DNA of 64,000 bases from Punica granatum (GCF_007655135.1 NW_022204313.1:1-64000); one strand, 5' to 3'. Positions 48,472 through 59,682 are shown, counted from the first letter of the stretch. Translations and numbers: made by a program. The notes: generated from the letters alone by a model not told the origin.

Positions 48472-49148
48472 TGTATTATGTTAAAAAAATGGTATTACAT
48501 CGAGTATTCTATTGAAAAATGCATTATATTATGTATTCTGCTGAAAAAATGCATTATGTTATGTATTCTGTTGTAAAAATGCATTTTGTTATGTATTCTA
48601 TTGTAAAAATGCATTCTACTATGTATTCTATTGAAAAAATGCATTCGATTATGTATTCTGTTAAATAAATGCATTCTGTTATGTATTTTGTTGATAAAAT
48701 GTTTTCTGTTATGTATTCTGTTGATAAATGCATTATGTTTTCTATTATGTTGGAAAATGCAAATTGTTTTGTATTCTATTGAAAAAATGGTTTTCGTTTT
48801 GTATTCTGTTGAAAAATGCAAATTGTTTGGTATTCTGTTGAAAAAATGCAAATTGTTTTGTATTCTGTTGAAAAAATGGTTTTTGTTTTGTATTATGTTA
48901 AAAAGATGCATTTTGTTATGTATTCTGTTGAAAAAATGCATTATGTTTTGTATTATGTTGAAAAATGCAAATTGTTGGGTAATCTATTGAAAAAATGCTT
49001 TCTGTTATGTATTCTGTTGAAAAATGCAAATTGTTTGGTATTCTGTTGAAAAAATGCTTTCTGTTATGTATTCTGTTGAAAAATACAAATTGTTTTGTAT
49101 TCTGTTGAAAAATGCATTTTCTTCTGTATTCTGTCGAAAAAATTCATA
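48472..49148. repeat. Minisatellite, about 22 units of 28-31 bp
   Basis: Tandem variants of TTATGTATTCTGTTGAAAAA followed by ATGCATT. Units differ at the ATGCATT/ATGCAAATTG/ATGGTTTT positions and in poly-A length. It lies between the 3' ends of the two convergent MULE genes. It produces long spurious frames on both strands. There are no unique spacers, so it is not CRISPR-like. Confidence 0.9.
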
Positions 49149-49247
49149 ACAGGCAACAATAACAGAAGGCCACGCAGAATATGCAATAATAACAGCAGAT
49201 CACGCAAAGTCAAACATTGTATTATATTAGCAATAACAGAGTCATCT

Positions 49248-49679
49248 CTATACAACACAAACTAAGACTAAAACAATGATGAAAACCAATACACCACATG
49301 CAATCTTAAGCATTTTGTTTTCATGTTCATACATTTGAATTTTCTTCTTCATCTTCTTCATGAGCATGTTATCTTCTCCATTTAAAGCTTGTTTCTTCGG
49401 CGATGTAAAAGAAGCTCCAGTCCGGGGTCTTGCAGTCTGCTGCATTTCAAGTTGCTCCTTATTATCAACCCATTCAAAGTATCCACATGTAAGATAACTT
49501 CTTTTCCATAAGGGACAAATAAGGAAACGCCTACCATAGCTTTGTTTCTTTGTAGATGTTTATAATAGGAGCTTCCTTCCACACCCATAGAGATTGACTG
49601 ATTCTTCAATTGGTGAATAAGCCGTGGATTTTTGGACATATTGGTTTGTCCCACTCCAATGGCTTCCCTCACCTCCCAT
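49248..49679 (-). pseudogene. GRF-type zinc-finger protein with coiled coil and C-terminal anchor (second MULE gene)
   Basis: One frame from ATG at 49679 (MGGEGSHW) to the stop at 49248, about 143 codons, broken only by TAA at 49560-49562. Residues about 36-80 match a GRF zinc finger: YGCGRK, then SYGRRFLICP, then LTCGYFEWVD. The first of the usual C-x-C pair is Tyr. After a Ser/Thr-rich linker come a charged helix (KKMKKKIQMYEHENKMLK, likely coiled coil) and a final hydrophobic segment (ACGVLVFIIVLVLVCVV), a candidate tail anchor. GRF fingers bind single-stranded nucleic acid in some proteins; the role here is unknown. It faces the transposase and lies inside the same TIR pair. The frame stays open upstream of the ATG to 49898, so the true start is uncertain. 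Confidence 0.72.
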
Positions 49680-50950
49680 ATCTGTTGTGATTCCCCTCTC
49701 TGTTCTCTCTCTCTCTCTGCTTGTATTGTCTCTATTCAATGTCGCTTCCAAATGGGCTAATAATCTGAAAAAGCAAGACCATGAAATTAAACATACAAGT
49801 ACATGTGCTAAGAATACAAGCACCAAGCACATGCACGACAACAGACCAAGCAACCGCATGCAAGCATAATTCAGGTACCTAAACAGAGCACCAAGCAAAT
49901 GCAGCGAAATTCATGTGCTACCAAGTCCATGTGATATCAAGTTCAGTAGCAAAAATCACAGCCTCAAGCACATGTGCTGAGAATACAAATACGTGATACC
50001 AAGTTCAGCAGCAAAATTCACAACCGCAAGCATATGTGCTAAGATTCACAGCCTCAAGCATATGAGAACTGTCCTAAACGTGATCCATTTCTCAATTCTC
50101 ATCCTACTCCTGAATACAGAGACAATTCCGTGCTCCATACTAGACTTAGTTGCACCAAACCTAAGTACACTCACTCTTCAAGATTTCAAAGAACAGCTGC
50201 CATAAAAACAAGAGCAAATAGAAACACCACATTGAACTAGAATTGGGCAACCAAAATGTCGCGCAGGGATTTTCAGAACTGAGTTCATTGACTCAGAGAA
50301 TTGGGCAACCAAATTGGGCAACCACATTGAACTGAGTTATCCCAAAACCTTACAAAGTATTAAAAAAATTATCGTAATTCTTTTAAATGCTTATCATCAT
50401 GAGAGAAAGACATATTTTAAGTTGTAAAGACATAATTATTTTCATTGAATAGATTCCAACCCAATAGCTAGGTCTAGCGTACTTACAAGCTTTGTCAGAT
50501 ATGAAATGCGCATAAAACCATCATGTATTATGAAGCTCGGTGGTTTGTTTGTCTCCCTTGCAGGTGGACGTTCAGATCACATGACTTGGCACCTCGCTTT
50601 TCTGTAATGCCACCCCTAAAATCAAAGAGGGAAATCATTATTACCCCCATCATCTTCGACTCAGAGAATTGGGCAACCACATTGAAGGAAATAGCGAAAA
50701 TTCCCTCGAAATTGAAAGCAGTGAGATTCGAGAACTCGCGGCAACAATCAACGGTTACTTTGAAGCCAAATCCGGAATAAAGCTGCAGCAAAGTGAGCAG
50801 AAGAGAAGAAGAAGGTTCCCGCACTCATCGATCACGGCTAGGGCTCGGACTCTCCGACAGCCATGCGATTTAGGTTTGATCGATTTGGGGCAATTTGGAG
50901 CTGATTAGGGCAACCACCAGCAACCACGATTTCAACTTCATAACAACCCT
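49680..50950. other. MULE interior, presumed 5' region of the GRF gene
   Basis: No firm coding exon. Contains repeated CAAGCACATG-type motifs (49800-50070) and blocks that match the left subterminal region in inverted orientation (50080-50130). Probably leader or intron of the leftward gene. Confidence 0.5.
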
Positions 50951-51447
50951 AAAACAAACCAAAACCACCCAAACTAAATAATCAAAAGGAATTACATTGC
51001 AACAATTGGGATTCTTAGAGGGATTTGAATTGACCTGCTCCCAATGTGCAACATTCGAGCTTCTCACGGCCGGCTGAATCGGAAGAAATCTTGAGAAGAA
51101 ACTGAATCGGAAGAAATCTTGAGAACAATCGGCCTTCTCAAAAGAAATCTCACGGTCGGCTAGGGCAATTTCTCCACTGAATCGGAAGAAGGCAGGGAAA
51201 CCGAGAAGAGAAGAGAAGAATTGGGAGAATTTCGAGCGGGAAACCGAGAAGAGAAGAGGAGAAGAAGGGGGCGACCAAGCTCACGGCGTCTAAGAGGTCT
51301 TCTGCCCAGGGACCAACGTTTTTTCCAACGGAAGGACCAATTGGTCCAAACGTTTCAAACGGTCGAACCACTAAGTATAGAGAAAATCTTTTGGGGATGA
51401 ACTTGCCGTGAGCAGCATGTTTCAGGGACCAAAACGTCTATTTTGTC
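50951..51447 (-). repeat. Right terminal inverted repeat of the MULE
   Basis: Inverted counterpart of 23385-23836, somewhat longer because of a local duplication of GAATCGGAAGAAATCTTGAG (about 51076-51125). It would carry the promoter of the leftward gene. Confidence 0.85.
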
Positions 51448-51608
51448 ATAGAGACAAAATCCTGCCTTTAGTTTTCATATTCAAAGAAGATTGTCATCCA
51501 TTCCCCCTTCTTTTTCATCCGCTCCGAACCGACAAGCTTCTGAACAAACTACATGGTTGGATACATAAAGGGGGGCACATCTTGCTAGTCGATACGGAGG
51601 TCTCCTAG

Positions 51609-52365
51609 CTATTGTACACTTTCCACATGAGAACAGACCAACACACGGCCATCATAATAACAAGCCAGTGCATTTACACGTTCATATAACCCACGTATCT
51701 CAATTTTCCTCAGAGTAGCATCCGTCACGTGGTATACATAACAGTGAAACGGTTCTATAGATAGCGGTTGTGCAAACACCAATTCACCTGCATGAGTGAC
51801 GCCAACACAATCTGGCTTTACAGAAAGAGTCTCACCCAAGTGAAGAGACGGGATGTCCACTTTATGCCTCCAAACTTGCTTATGGAGATCCTCCAATATC
51901 CATACTCTAATTTCGCCAGCCAAAACCTTGCGATTGGTCGCCTCGGGGTCAGCTAAAGCAACTCGCCTACCTAATTCCCTTAGCTCCGTATAATAATTAT
52001 AACTGCATTCTGCAGGGAAGGGAATTGCCTGAAAATTTTCCGACCTAACATCGAATACCACGAGATAGTTATCATCATCATCTCCAGTGAGACCAACAAG
52101 AGACAGGATCCCCCTCAATACACAAACTATCACCTACAAAATATTTAACATTAGGTAGACTGGAATTTATCATTCTCTTCTCCACTGCATCCCTAGAGTT
52201 GGATTTCAGAACCTTGTGCTTCTTTTTTACGGGATCATACCGTAAAGGGAGTCAACGTAGCCTGGAGGTGTTGGAAGGGTAATACACTCTCCAGTGCTAG
52301 GGATTAGAAACTCGGATTCCCCCTACAGCACAAATGTAGGTCAAACCACCTACATACCGTGGAAT
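51609..52365 (-). pseudogene. F-box-associated domain protein fragment
   Basis: Minus-strand blocks resemble the F-box-associated (FBA) region of plant SCF substrate receptors. CAVGGIRVSN, then the classic NPSTGE-like step followed by ITLPTPPGYVDSLYG, then YDPVKKKHKVL appear in different frames between 52365 and 52200. A 174-codon frame (51609-52133) follows, with YLVVFDVRSENFQAIPFP and a C-terminal beta-rich region ending in VLVCSHVESVQ. The N-terminal F-box is missing, and at least two frameshifts plus a stop near 52227 separate the blocks. The fragment is cut on its 5' side near the hAT element at 52419. It is a decayed copy of a member of this large family. Confidence 0.75.
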
Positions 52366-52418
52366 AAGAAAATACGTCTTTAAAGGGATGGTTTGGTGGG
52401 GTTTGAAACCCCACCAAT

Positions 52419-53032
52419 TAGGGGTGAAAGTGGTTCGGGTTGGGTCGGGAAACTGAAATTTAGGTTCGGGTCGGGTAAGGGAAACACCCACCCATAAGAA
52501 CAAAAATTACCTAAATAACCCAACCACTAGGGGGTCGAGTTATTTGGGTTGGGACCCCGATTGACCCAAATTTATTATAAAAAAATAATAAAACGACTTA
52601 AAAGGGGAGATAAAGGAATCGGATATTTTTCTATTCACTCTATGAAAAGAATTGCGGTAAAGTCTCTACATTTGAGACTGGAAGGCACGCAATGAGAGAG
52701 AGAAAGATGATGATGGAAGAAGAAGAAATGCAGAAGAGGAAGAGGAAGAGGACTGTGAATATTAACACAGAAAACGAACAAAGTTTCTTCTTTTTTCTAT
52801 CTGAGGTAGGTTATGGCTCTTCAATGGTGAAACTGCTAGGAAAGTTTCTTTAATTTTCTTTTTAATTAGGTTTAATTTGGTTCCCCATTGGATTTGTCGG
52901 GTCAGTTCGGTGATTGAACCGAGAACCAATAAGAGGGGCTTGAACAGTCCAAATTTGAAAACGGGTTTCCGGGGTCGGGTTATGTTGGGTTGGGTCGGCT
53001 CTTGGGTTGATTCAGTTTACTTTTCACCCCTA
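52419..53032. mobile_element. Non-autonomous hAT-like element, 614 bp
   Basis: Ends TAGGGGTGAAAGTG and, inverted, TAGGGGTGAAAAGT. The flanks CCACCAAT (52411-52418) and CCACCGAC (53033-53040) match at 6 of 8. Subterminal GGGTCGGG/GGGTTGGG repeats are frequent. No coding capacity. Confidence 0.65.
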
Positions 53033-53040
53033 CCACCGAC

Positions 53041-54348
53041 CCCTCCTCCTCTTTAAAAAAGCATATTGCCAACATGGAATTTGGAACGCCACCTTACCCC
53101 ACCATTCAGTCACTGGGAGGGGCGGCCGCTTCCAAAGCGTCTATGTCAATCATCAATTCCAACTAAGGCTATGTTTATTTTGTGGGATTTGGAAGGGTAG
53201 GATGGGTGGGGCTCCAAATCCCATGTTTGGCGATGTGTTTTCTAAAGAAGGGGAGGGATTTTGTGGGGGTTTCAAACCCCACCAAACCCCTCTAAAGAAT
53301 AAAATCTCATTTTCTCATTCCATCAAGAGGTGTTTTTTTTTCTTCTTCTAATTATAATGGCAAAAACATTTATACCCTTATTTTTTTTAAAGTCACAAGT
53401 CATATAAGGCTATTTTAGTCTTTTATGCAATATAACCTTCCCCACCCCATCTCTTACTAATGCTTTCCAAACATGAGATTTCAATTCTTCCCCTCCCCAC
53501 CCCACCCCACTCCTTACTAATGCTATCAAAGCATGAAATTTGGAACCCTTCCCAATTCTATCCCACCCCATACCACCCAATCCCTTTAAACCCCACCCCT
53601 CCATACACCACAATCCAGAGGGTTTCAGATGGAATGGGAGAAAAGTAAAAAAGGAAGGGGTGGGCTGGTCTGAGGCTTGGGTTTGGGCCTGGAATGGAGC
53701 AACGATCATAATTCTTCTTCTTCTTCTTCTTTTTCCCTAAATCAAATCGACCTGAAGCTTCAAAAAATAGAATTGATCTGAGTCATGAGTGACTTGCTGA
53801 AACAACAAACTTATAATTATTTTTTGCAATCTTAATACATATTAAATTTTGATTGTAAGAACCAATATGATCAATATATATATATATATATATATAAAGT
53901 TGTATCCACCCTATTAAATATGGGTAGACTCGTAAATTTATAATCAATTAGTATATTATATCAAAATTGAAAAATATTAATTATTATTGTAATTAAAGAA
54001 AAATATATCCAAAAAAATTAACAAATATAAAGTTGTATCACACCCTATTAAATAGGAGAATAACCGTAAATGTTTAATCAATTAATATGTCATATAGAAA
54101 TTGAATAATATTAATTATTATTGTAATCAAAGAAAATTTATTCAAAAAATATTAAAGAAGAATTATTATCACTTATTGTTATTTTATAAACAATTACTAT
54201 TTTATTGGTAAATACATATATATAAACAATTTTAGAGACGTTAAGAATTATTAAACTTTACTTAATTAATTTTAATAATCATTAATAGCCTTATAAAAGT
54301 TAAATTAAGTAAATCTCATCGAAGTGATTAGTCATTTCACAAAACTTA

Positions 54349-54381
<33 letters not shown>

Positions 54382-54814
54382 GTAAAGAAAAGACAATTAC
54401 GAATACTTAATGTTAAAGTTTTATAGAATCTATGATTATTAATCTTTCATTAATAATAAACTAGCTAGGAATTTTTTTTGTGGGTTTTATAACTATTTTC
54501 TTATAAATTGAATAGAGAATTGAGATCATGTCGATTACATGGATTATTTGTTTATGAGCTCTTTAATTAATATTATCTAACTTGAGTATGACATTTATCT
54601 TATTAAAGTTTATATAGTATAAGAATAATTTTCCTATTTCTATATATTAATATAAACTGTAAATCAATATTAATAATTGTCTTAATATCTAATGTTTCAT
54701 AATAATTTATTTTTACAAAATGCATTGATTCAATAATCTAGTTAACCACATATTGAATATACTATTCAATGTCATTTCCTTTTCAATTCTAATAATCGTT
54801 ATATTAGAATATAC
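53041..54814. other. Intergenic: C-rich inverted blocks, then AT-rich DNA with (TA)n
   Basis: From 53160 to 53620 there are CCCACCCC/GGGGTGGG blocks in both orientations (around GGTTTCAAACCCCACC), perhaps remains of a foldback element without clear ends. A (CTT)n run is at 53711-53734, and (TA)n tracts are near 53874-53896 and 54351-54372. No gene seen. Confidence 0.45.
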
Positions 54815-54962
54815 ATATATTTACAAAGGAGGTCTAAGACCTAATACAATAAAATAAAAATCCTAAATAACTGATAAAGGAGTACTGTTAGTCCTACTAG
54901 GTATCAAACTCGCGACCTCTAAGTCAACAGATGAGGCGTATATCACTACGCTACACCTTTCT
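54815..54962 (-). mobile_element. tRNA-derived SINE
   Basis: On the minus strand the head reads GGTGTAGCGTAGTG, matching a Pol III A box (plus-strand 54941-54953). About 30 bp later GAGTTTGATACC (54900-54911) matches a B box. A non-tRNA body follows, with a T-rich tail ending near TTTGTAAATATATG. The structure and about 150-bp length are typical of plant SINEs. It is not a functional tRNA: no paired acceptor stem is apparent. Confidence 0.62.
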
Positions 54963-55850
54963 TTTAAAAATCATAATCGTCATAATATTAACTGCAAAAT
55001 TAAATGATGAAGGTGTGAGAGGTTAGCTACGTTTAGTTTGACAGTAACATTTAAAAATGAGATTTTGATTTTGAAAAGAACAAAATGGATTTAAAATGAG
55101 ATTTTGATTTTGAAAAGGACAAAATGGAGTGATGGTGTTGTTGATTTATTATAATGGAGTTGTATTATAATGGAGTGGTATAGATGTTTATATATGGGGG
55201 TCCCCTATTTGACTTTTAATGAGTTATTTTGTTTGTTTGTGGATAAAATTAAGTTAAGTTATGATTTTAAAATTATAATTACAAACCGAACGAGCCAGCA
55301 TCTATATCCATACTGACATATTAAGCCAGAGATGAGAGTGTTTTGTCTCACTTTCAGTTGACAAAAATACCCATACTTTCTACAATTCAATAAATAATGG
55401 CCATTGAATTAGAGCCAAAAAAGTAATTTTGAAAAATAACCACCAACTATCTCTCTCCAACGTCCCTACTTTCTCTCAATATGTTTCTCTCCCCATTATC
55501 AAACGACCGCATCCAAAAAAACTAGATAAATAAAAGAACGTGCCTTTCTTTTCTTTCTCCGCGAACGGGGGTTCTAATTTTTTATTTATCAAAAGTTATA
55601 ATTTTTTTTGTGATAAAGGATCCGATGTAGTGATTGAGGTTAAAAACTTAGGAAATAAATGGATATAATAAATTGGAATGACGAGATTAATACCGAAACT
55701 TAACAAATTGAAGAATTTGCTTAAAAGTTACTTTTAATTGTATCGTGGATTACCTCTAGTACAATTATAAAGGCTAAGACAACACATCGGGGTGCACCAT
55801 ATAGGATTAAGAAGGCCTTTGGTTGCGTGACTTTTTGGATCAACACCAAT
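54963..55850. other. Intergenic, nothing recognised
   Basis: AT-rich; contains a local duplication of AAAATGAGATTTTGATTTTG (about 55036 and 55093). Confidence 0.45.
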
Positions 55851-55853
55851 TAA

Positions 55854-56293
55854 GGTCCTGTTTGGCAACGGAGTAAAACTCTGTTTAACTTAACTCTAAA
55901 CTTTTTAAAATTTCAAAACGACCCAAAATTTATAAAATTTTTCAATTTTGCCCCACCCCTTCTCTCTCCTCCAGGTCACTATTCATCGTCTTCCTCCTCT
56001 TCATCCACTATTCATTCTGCGGGCCCTTCACCTCCTTCAACTAGAATGAACCCTTCTCGTCCACGCATCTGGGGCTCTGTTGAGATATTGAGATGAAGAG
56101 AGCGAAAGAGAGGTCGAACGGGAGGGATTGATGAACAGTGGAGGGGGAGGAGGAAGACGATGAATAGTGAACTAGACGAGAGAGAAGGAGGTGGGGCAAA
56201 ATTAAAAATTTTAAAAAAATTTGGGTTGTTTTGAAATTTTAAAAAGTTTAGAATTGAGTTAAATAGAGTTTTACTCCATTGCCAAACAGGACC
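55854..56293. mobile_element. PIF/Harbinger-type (Tourist-like) MITE, 440 bp
   Basis: The ends GGTCCTGTTTGGCAA and, inverted, GGTCCTGTTTGGCAA are perfect over 15 bp, with inverted similarity extending past 100 bp. The trinucleotide TAA flanks both ends (55851-55853 and 56294-56296), the PIF/Harbinger target preference. The centre has GAGAGAAGG/CTTCTCTC purine-pyrimidine arms. No coding capacity. Confidence 0.82.
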
Positions 56294-56296
56294 TAA

Positions 56297-57387
56297 GATA
56301 TGACAACTGGTGCGATGTTGTGCTACCACCTCATTTCTAGATATCGAAAAGACTCACACTCTTAGAAGATCATAAATTATATTTATAATGTGTATTTATG
56401 ATATGATGAATTTGATTATTGAGGCTTGATTGAGCTTCATATTCATAGGGAAATAACACAATTTTGAATTTTTATGTTATGTAATCAACCATCCAGAACA
56501 AATGTTATGAAGGTGGGCTCTCTTGGAACCATGAAGTTGCTCAGCTTCGTGTGGTAAGTGAATTATGTAAGTATTAGTGGGAGATGATTTTGTATGAAGA
56601 ATATAAACCAAGATTTTTGTTTTGGACAATTGATCATCTTTATATTACTGGAAGAAGATACAGTGATACACTAAAGAAACATGGGACATATATAGTACAT
56701 ATTGTTGCTTTTAGTTAGTTTAATGCAATGAATTACATCACAGAGGTTCTTGAATTAAAGAGGACTACTATGGCTGTTGACACATTGAGATTGAGCATGG
56801 AGCTTATTTAACATCTCGAGGTGAGGGGCTGCATTCATCAAATGTTAAAGATGTGCATGAGAACAAAAAAAGATTCACTCTTAGAGAGGTTCTAATGAAA
56901 GAATTGTTATGTTATATATGTCGTTAGCTTTTTCAATGGTGATCATCAATCATTTGTTAATTATAACAGTAATTCTAATCCACGCATATACGCAGGTCTT
57001 TCGCCTAGCAATATATAATTTCTTTGTCTTGCAGCAACTCAACCACGTACTTTCATTTGATCGAACGTAAATGTCTTGTGCATTTGTAACTATTTAATGA
57101 CAATTATTATATATCTAATAATTTAAATGACTATATTTAATTTGTTAGTTAATATTTCTAAATTAATAATTAATAATATTTAATTAAATTCAATTAATTA
57201 CTTTAATTACAATTACTATTATTTTATATTTAATAACTTTTAATGACCATATTTAATATATTACTTAATATTTCTTGATTAGTAATTAATAATATTCAGT
57301 ATATAGTAATATATCATGCATTCGTAACTGTTAAATTGTAATTATTATATATATTTGATGTTTTTAATGGCTATATTTTATGTTTAA

Positions 57388-57427
<40 letters not shown>

Positions 57428-57524
57428 TTCTTTGTCCATAAGTGAACTCCATCACGTACTCCTACTTGGCAGAATGGAAGCGCATCATGCATTTGTAACC
57501 GTCAAATCAAAATTATTATTATTA
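56297..57524. other. Intergenic AT-rich DNA
   Basis: A degraded coding-like patch around 56500-56800 cannot be assigned. A long (TA)n run is at 57390-57424. Confidence 0.4.
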
Positions 57525-57560
57525 CTAGCCTATCAGCCTTCGCGTTGCGCGGGATTTACT
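57525..57560 (-). mobile_element. Possible Helitron 3' end
   Basis: On the minus strand CCCGCGCAACGCGAAGG, with a short CGCG-CAA-CGCG hairpin, is followed about 10 bp later by CTAG and then T. This is the arrangement of Helitron 3' termini (hairpin, CTRR, insertion before T). The 5' end was not located, so the extent is unknown. Confidence 0.35.
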
Positions 57561-58186
57561 CTTAGCCATTTTGAAGAAATTTCTCTATTGTTAACTTATA
57601 ATGATTTTGTTCATCCTTATTTTTTAATTATTTCTTAATTAAATTGTAACTTAAAAGTATACTATTTTACCTAGGGTGTTAAAATTGAATCATTTTCGAA
57701 CAATTTTATAAAAAAATTGTCTATTTAAAATGACTTCTTGTAATGAAGTTTTGATTTAAAATTTTGAAAATTTCCAATATTTAATTTATAATATTATTTT
57801 TTCAAATCATGATTTTTTATACAATATATATATATATATATATTTATTTAAGATTTTTGTCCCCAACAATTATCCCATTTGGTGAAAGTTAAGTAAACAT
57901 TTGATGATGACGATGATGATATTGATGATGATGATGATAACATAATAGAAATAATAGAAATAGTATTCTTTTTACTGAAAATTATTATTATTATTATTAT
58001 TCTTACTACTATTACTTTCATCTCTAGCATTTATCCCATCGGGTGAAAGTTATGAAAACATTTGATTTATAATAATTTTAATCATTAATATTTTCTTTAT
58101 AGTAATTATTGTTATTATTATTTTTATCCCAGTAAGTATCCCATTTGCTTCATGTGAATCTAGTGGAAGTTATTACTATTACTATT
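57561..58186. other. AT-rich simple-repeat region
   Basis: Short (GAT)n, (ATT)n and (TA)n tracts, as in 57902-57939 and 57979-58003. Nothing coding. Confidence 0.5.
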
Positions 58187-58195
58187 ATTTTTGTC

Positions 58196-59066
58196 GAGTT
58201 AAATGCACTTTGCCTCCCGATCTATAAGGTGAAATTAGGTTTACCCCCCAATCTATGAATTTTGGCAGAGTGCCCCCTCACCTAATCCAAAAATAAGCAA
58301 TGTGACTCCCGAATTAAATTCCGATCAGAATTCCGACCAAAAGAAGGCACATGCTAATCACATGTCAATTTAATGGGGGCAAAATTATCACAGGGAATAA
58401 TTAATTAAAAATTGAATTTTTGCAAAATTAGGCTATTTTGATCGTTCGTCTTTCCCGATGTTTGCAGAACAACACAAACACAGAGTAGGCGTTTGGAAAT
58501 TCCAGAAAACCAGCAAATTGCACATAGACGATGAGGGATAATGATTATTTTGAGCTGCCCAGAACACCCACACACTAAATTGAACCAATTAGAACATCAT
58601 ATGCAACAATGGAAAATCAATGGCACTCAATAGCAAGGAATCGAAAAATCACTAGATGAAGAGGGCTAGATGACGGACAAGTAGAGAAGGCGGACGATGG
58701 TTAGAGAATGATGAACTGCGGCAGACGAGCAGAGAAGGCCGACGGTTGCCGGATTCAACTAGATTCGCAATGGTGCTGGCGGTCGGGGAAGAGCTATAGA
58801 CATCGGGGAAGACGAACAATCAAAATAGCCTAATTTTGCAAAAATCCAATTTTTGATTAATTATTCCCTGTGATAATTTTGCCCCCATTAAATTGACATG
58901 TGATCAACATGTGCCTTCTTTTAACCGGAATTATGACCAAAATTTAATCTGGGAGTCACATTGCTTATTTTTAGATTAGGTGAAGGGGCACTCTGCCAAA
59001 ATTCATAGGTTGGGGGGCAAACTTAATTTCACCTCATAGGTCAGGGGGCAAAGTGCATTTAACTCT
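58196..59066. mobile_element. Long-TIR Mutator-like element, 871 bp
   Basis: Begins GAGTTAAATGCACTTTGCC and ends with its inverse. TIRs of about 270 bp flank a 300-bp GC-richer centre. The direct repeat ATTTTTGTC lies at 58187-58195 and 59067-59075 (9 bp; one extra T sits between TIR and repeat on the right). The centre has GAAGACGAACAATC next to unrelated sequence that could be captured host DNA, but no frame is convincing. Confidence 0.8.
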
Positions 59067-59075
59067 ATTTTTGTC

Positions 59076-59682
59076 CCCACATATTATTATTATTATAATA
59101 TGTAGATTTTATTATTCTTTTTGGACAAAAACAATAATGATGATGATGATTAGTAATAATATTTATTCTTTCTTGTGGGAGTTATGAAAGCTTTTGGATA
59201 TACGAAGAGTCGGTGAATGAGAAGCTTCCATTAAAGCTTTTGGACAAATGACATGCAACCACAATCTCCTCAATAATTATATATTATATATCGATTTAGT
59301 GAAAGCTATTATTATTACAACTATTTTTGTTCATAGCAATTATCCCATTTGGTGTAAGTTGTGAAAACATTTGATTTATAATAATAATAATTAATATTAT
59401 CATCTTTCTCTCAAGTTATTAAAACCTCGAAAACAGTTGATTTATAATAATTATAATAATTATTATTATTTTATCTTCAGTTATTAAAACATTTGATTTA
59501 TAATAAGATTAATTATTACTATTTTTCTCAATTGCAATTATTGTCATCATTATTTTTGTCCCTGGCACTTATTCCACTTGCTTCCATGTGAATCTAATGA
59601 AAGCTATTATTATTACCATTATTTTTGTCCCCAATAATTATATATTATATATAGATTATTATTATTGTTGTTATTAGGGTTA
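59076..59682. other. AT-rich simple-repeat region
   Basis: Scattered (ATT)n tracts and recurring phrases such as ATCCCATTTGGTG and CATTTGATTTATAATAAT (also near 57873-58080), suggesting an old local duplication. No gene. Confidence 0.45.

Larger units (their letters stand above)
23385..51447. mobile_element. Large Mutator-like element (MULE) with long TIRs, split by a Copia array
   Basis: The outer ends GACAAAATAGACGTTTTGG (left) and its inverse (right, ending at 51447) start inverted repeats of about 450-500 bp. Weaker inverted similarity continues inwards: the ATTCAGGAGCAGGAAGAGAA block near 24378 matches inverted sequence near 50095. Between the TIRs lie a rightward MuDR-type transposase, a minisatellite, and a leftward GRF zinc-finger gene. 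Subtracting the Copia insertion (20,850 bp plus one CTTAA) leaves about 7.2 kb, reasonable for an autonomous-type MULE. A clean 9-bp duplication is not visible; the flanks ATAGATTT and ATAGAGAC agree only in part. Confidence 0.85.

Noticed and set aside
48495..49049. Long frames on both strands with regular repeats (for example MHFFNRIHN)
   Set aside because: They are generated by the roughly 30-bp minisatellite; no stop-avoiding selection is needed to explain them.
48472..49148. CRISPR-like regular spacing
   Set aside because: Contiguous diverging units without unique spacers, in a plant nuclear context.
50523..50908. Frames of 79-98 codons on both strands in the right part of the MULE
   Set aside because: They overlap each other near the right TIR and have no recognised domain; more likely the leader of the leftward GRF gene.
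53410..53740. Frames rich in Pro/Gly
   Set aside because: Products of CCCACCCC/GGGGTGGG repeats.
54900..54953. tRNA gene
   Set aside because: A and B boxes are present but the acceptor stem does not pair and the body continues as a SINE.
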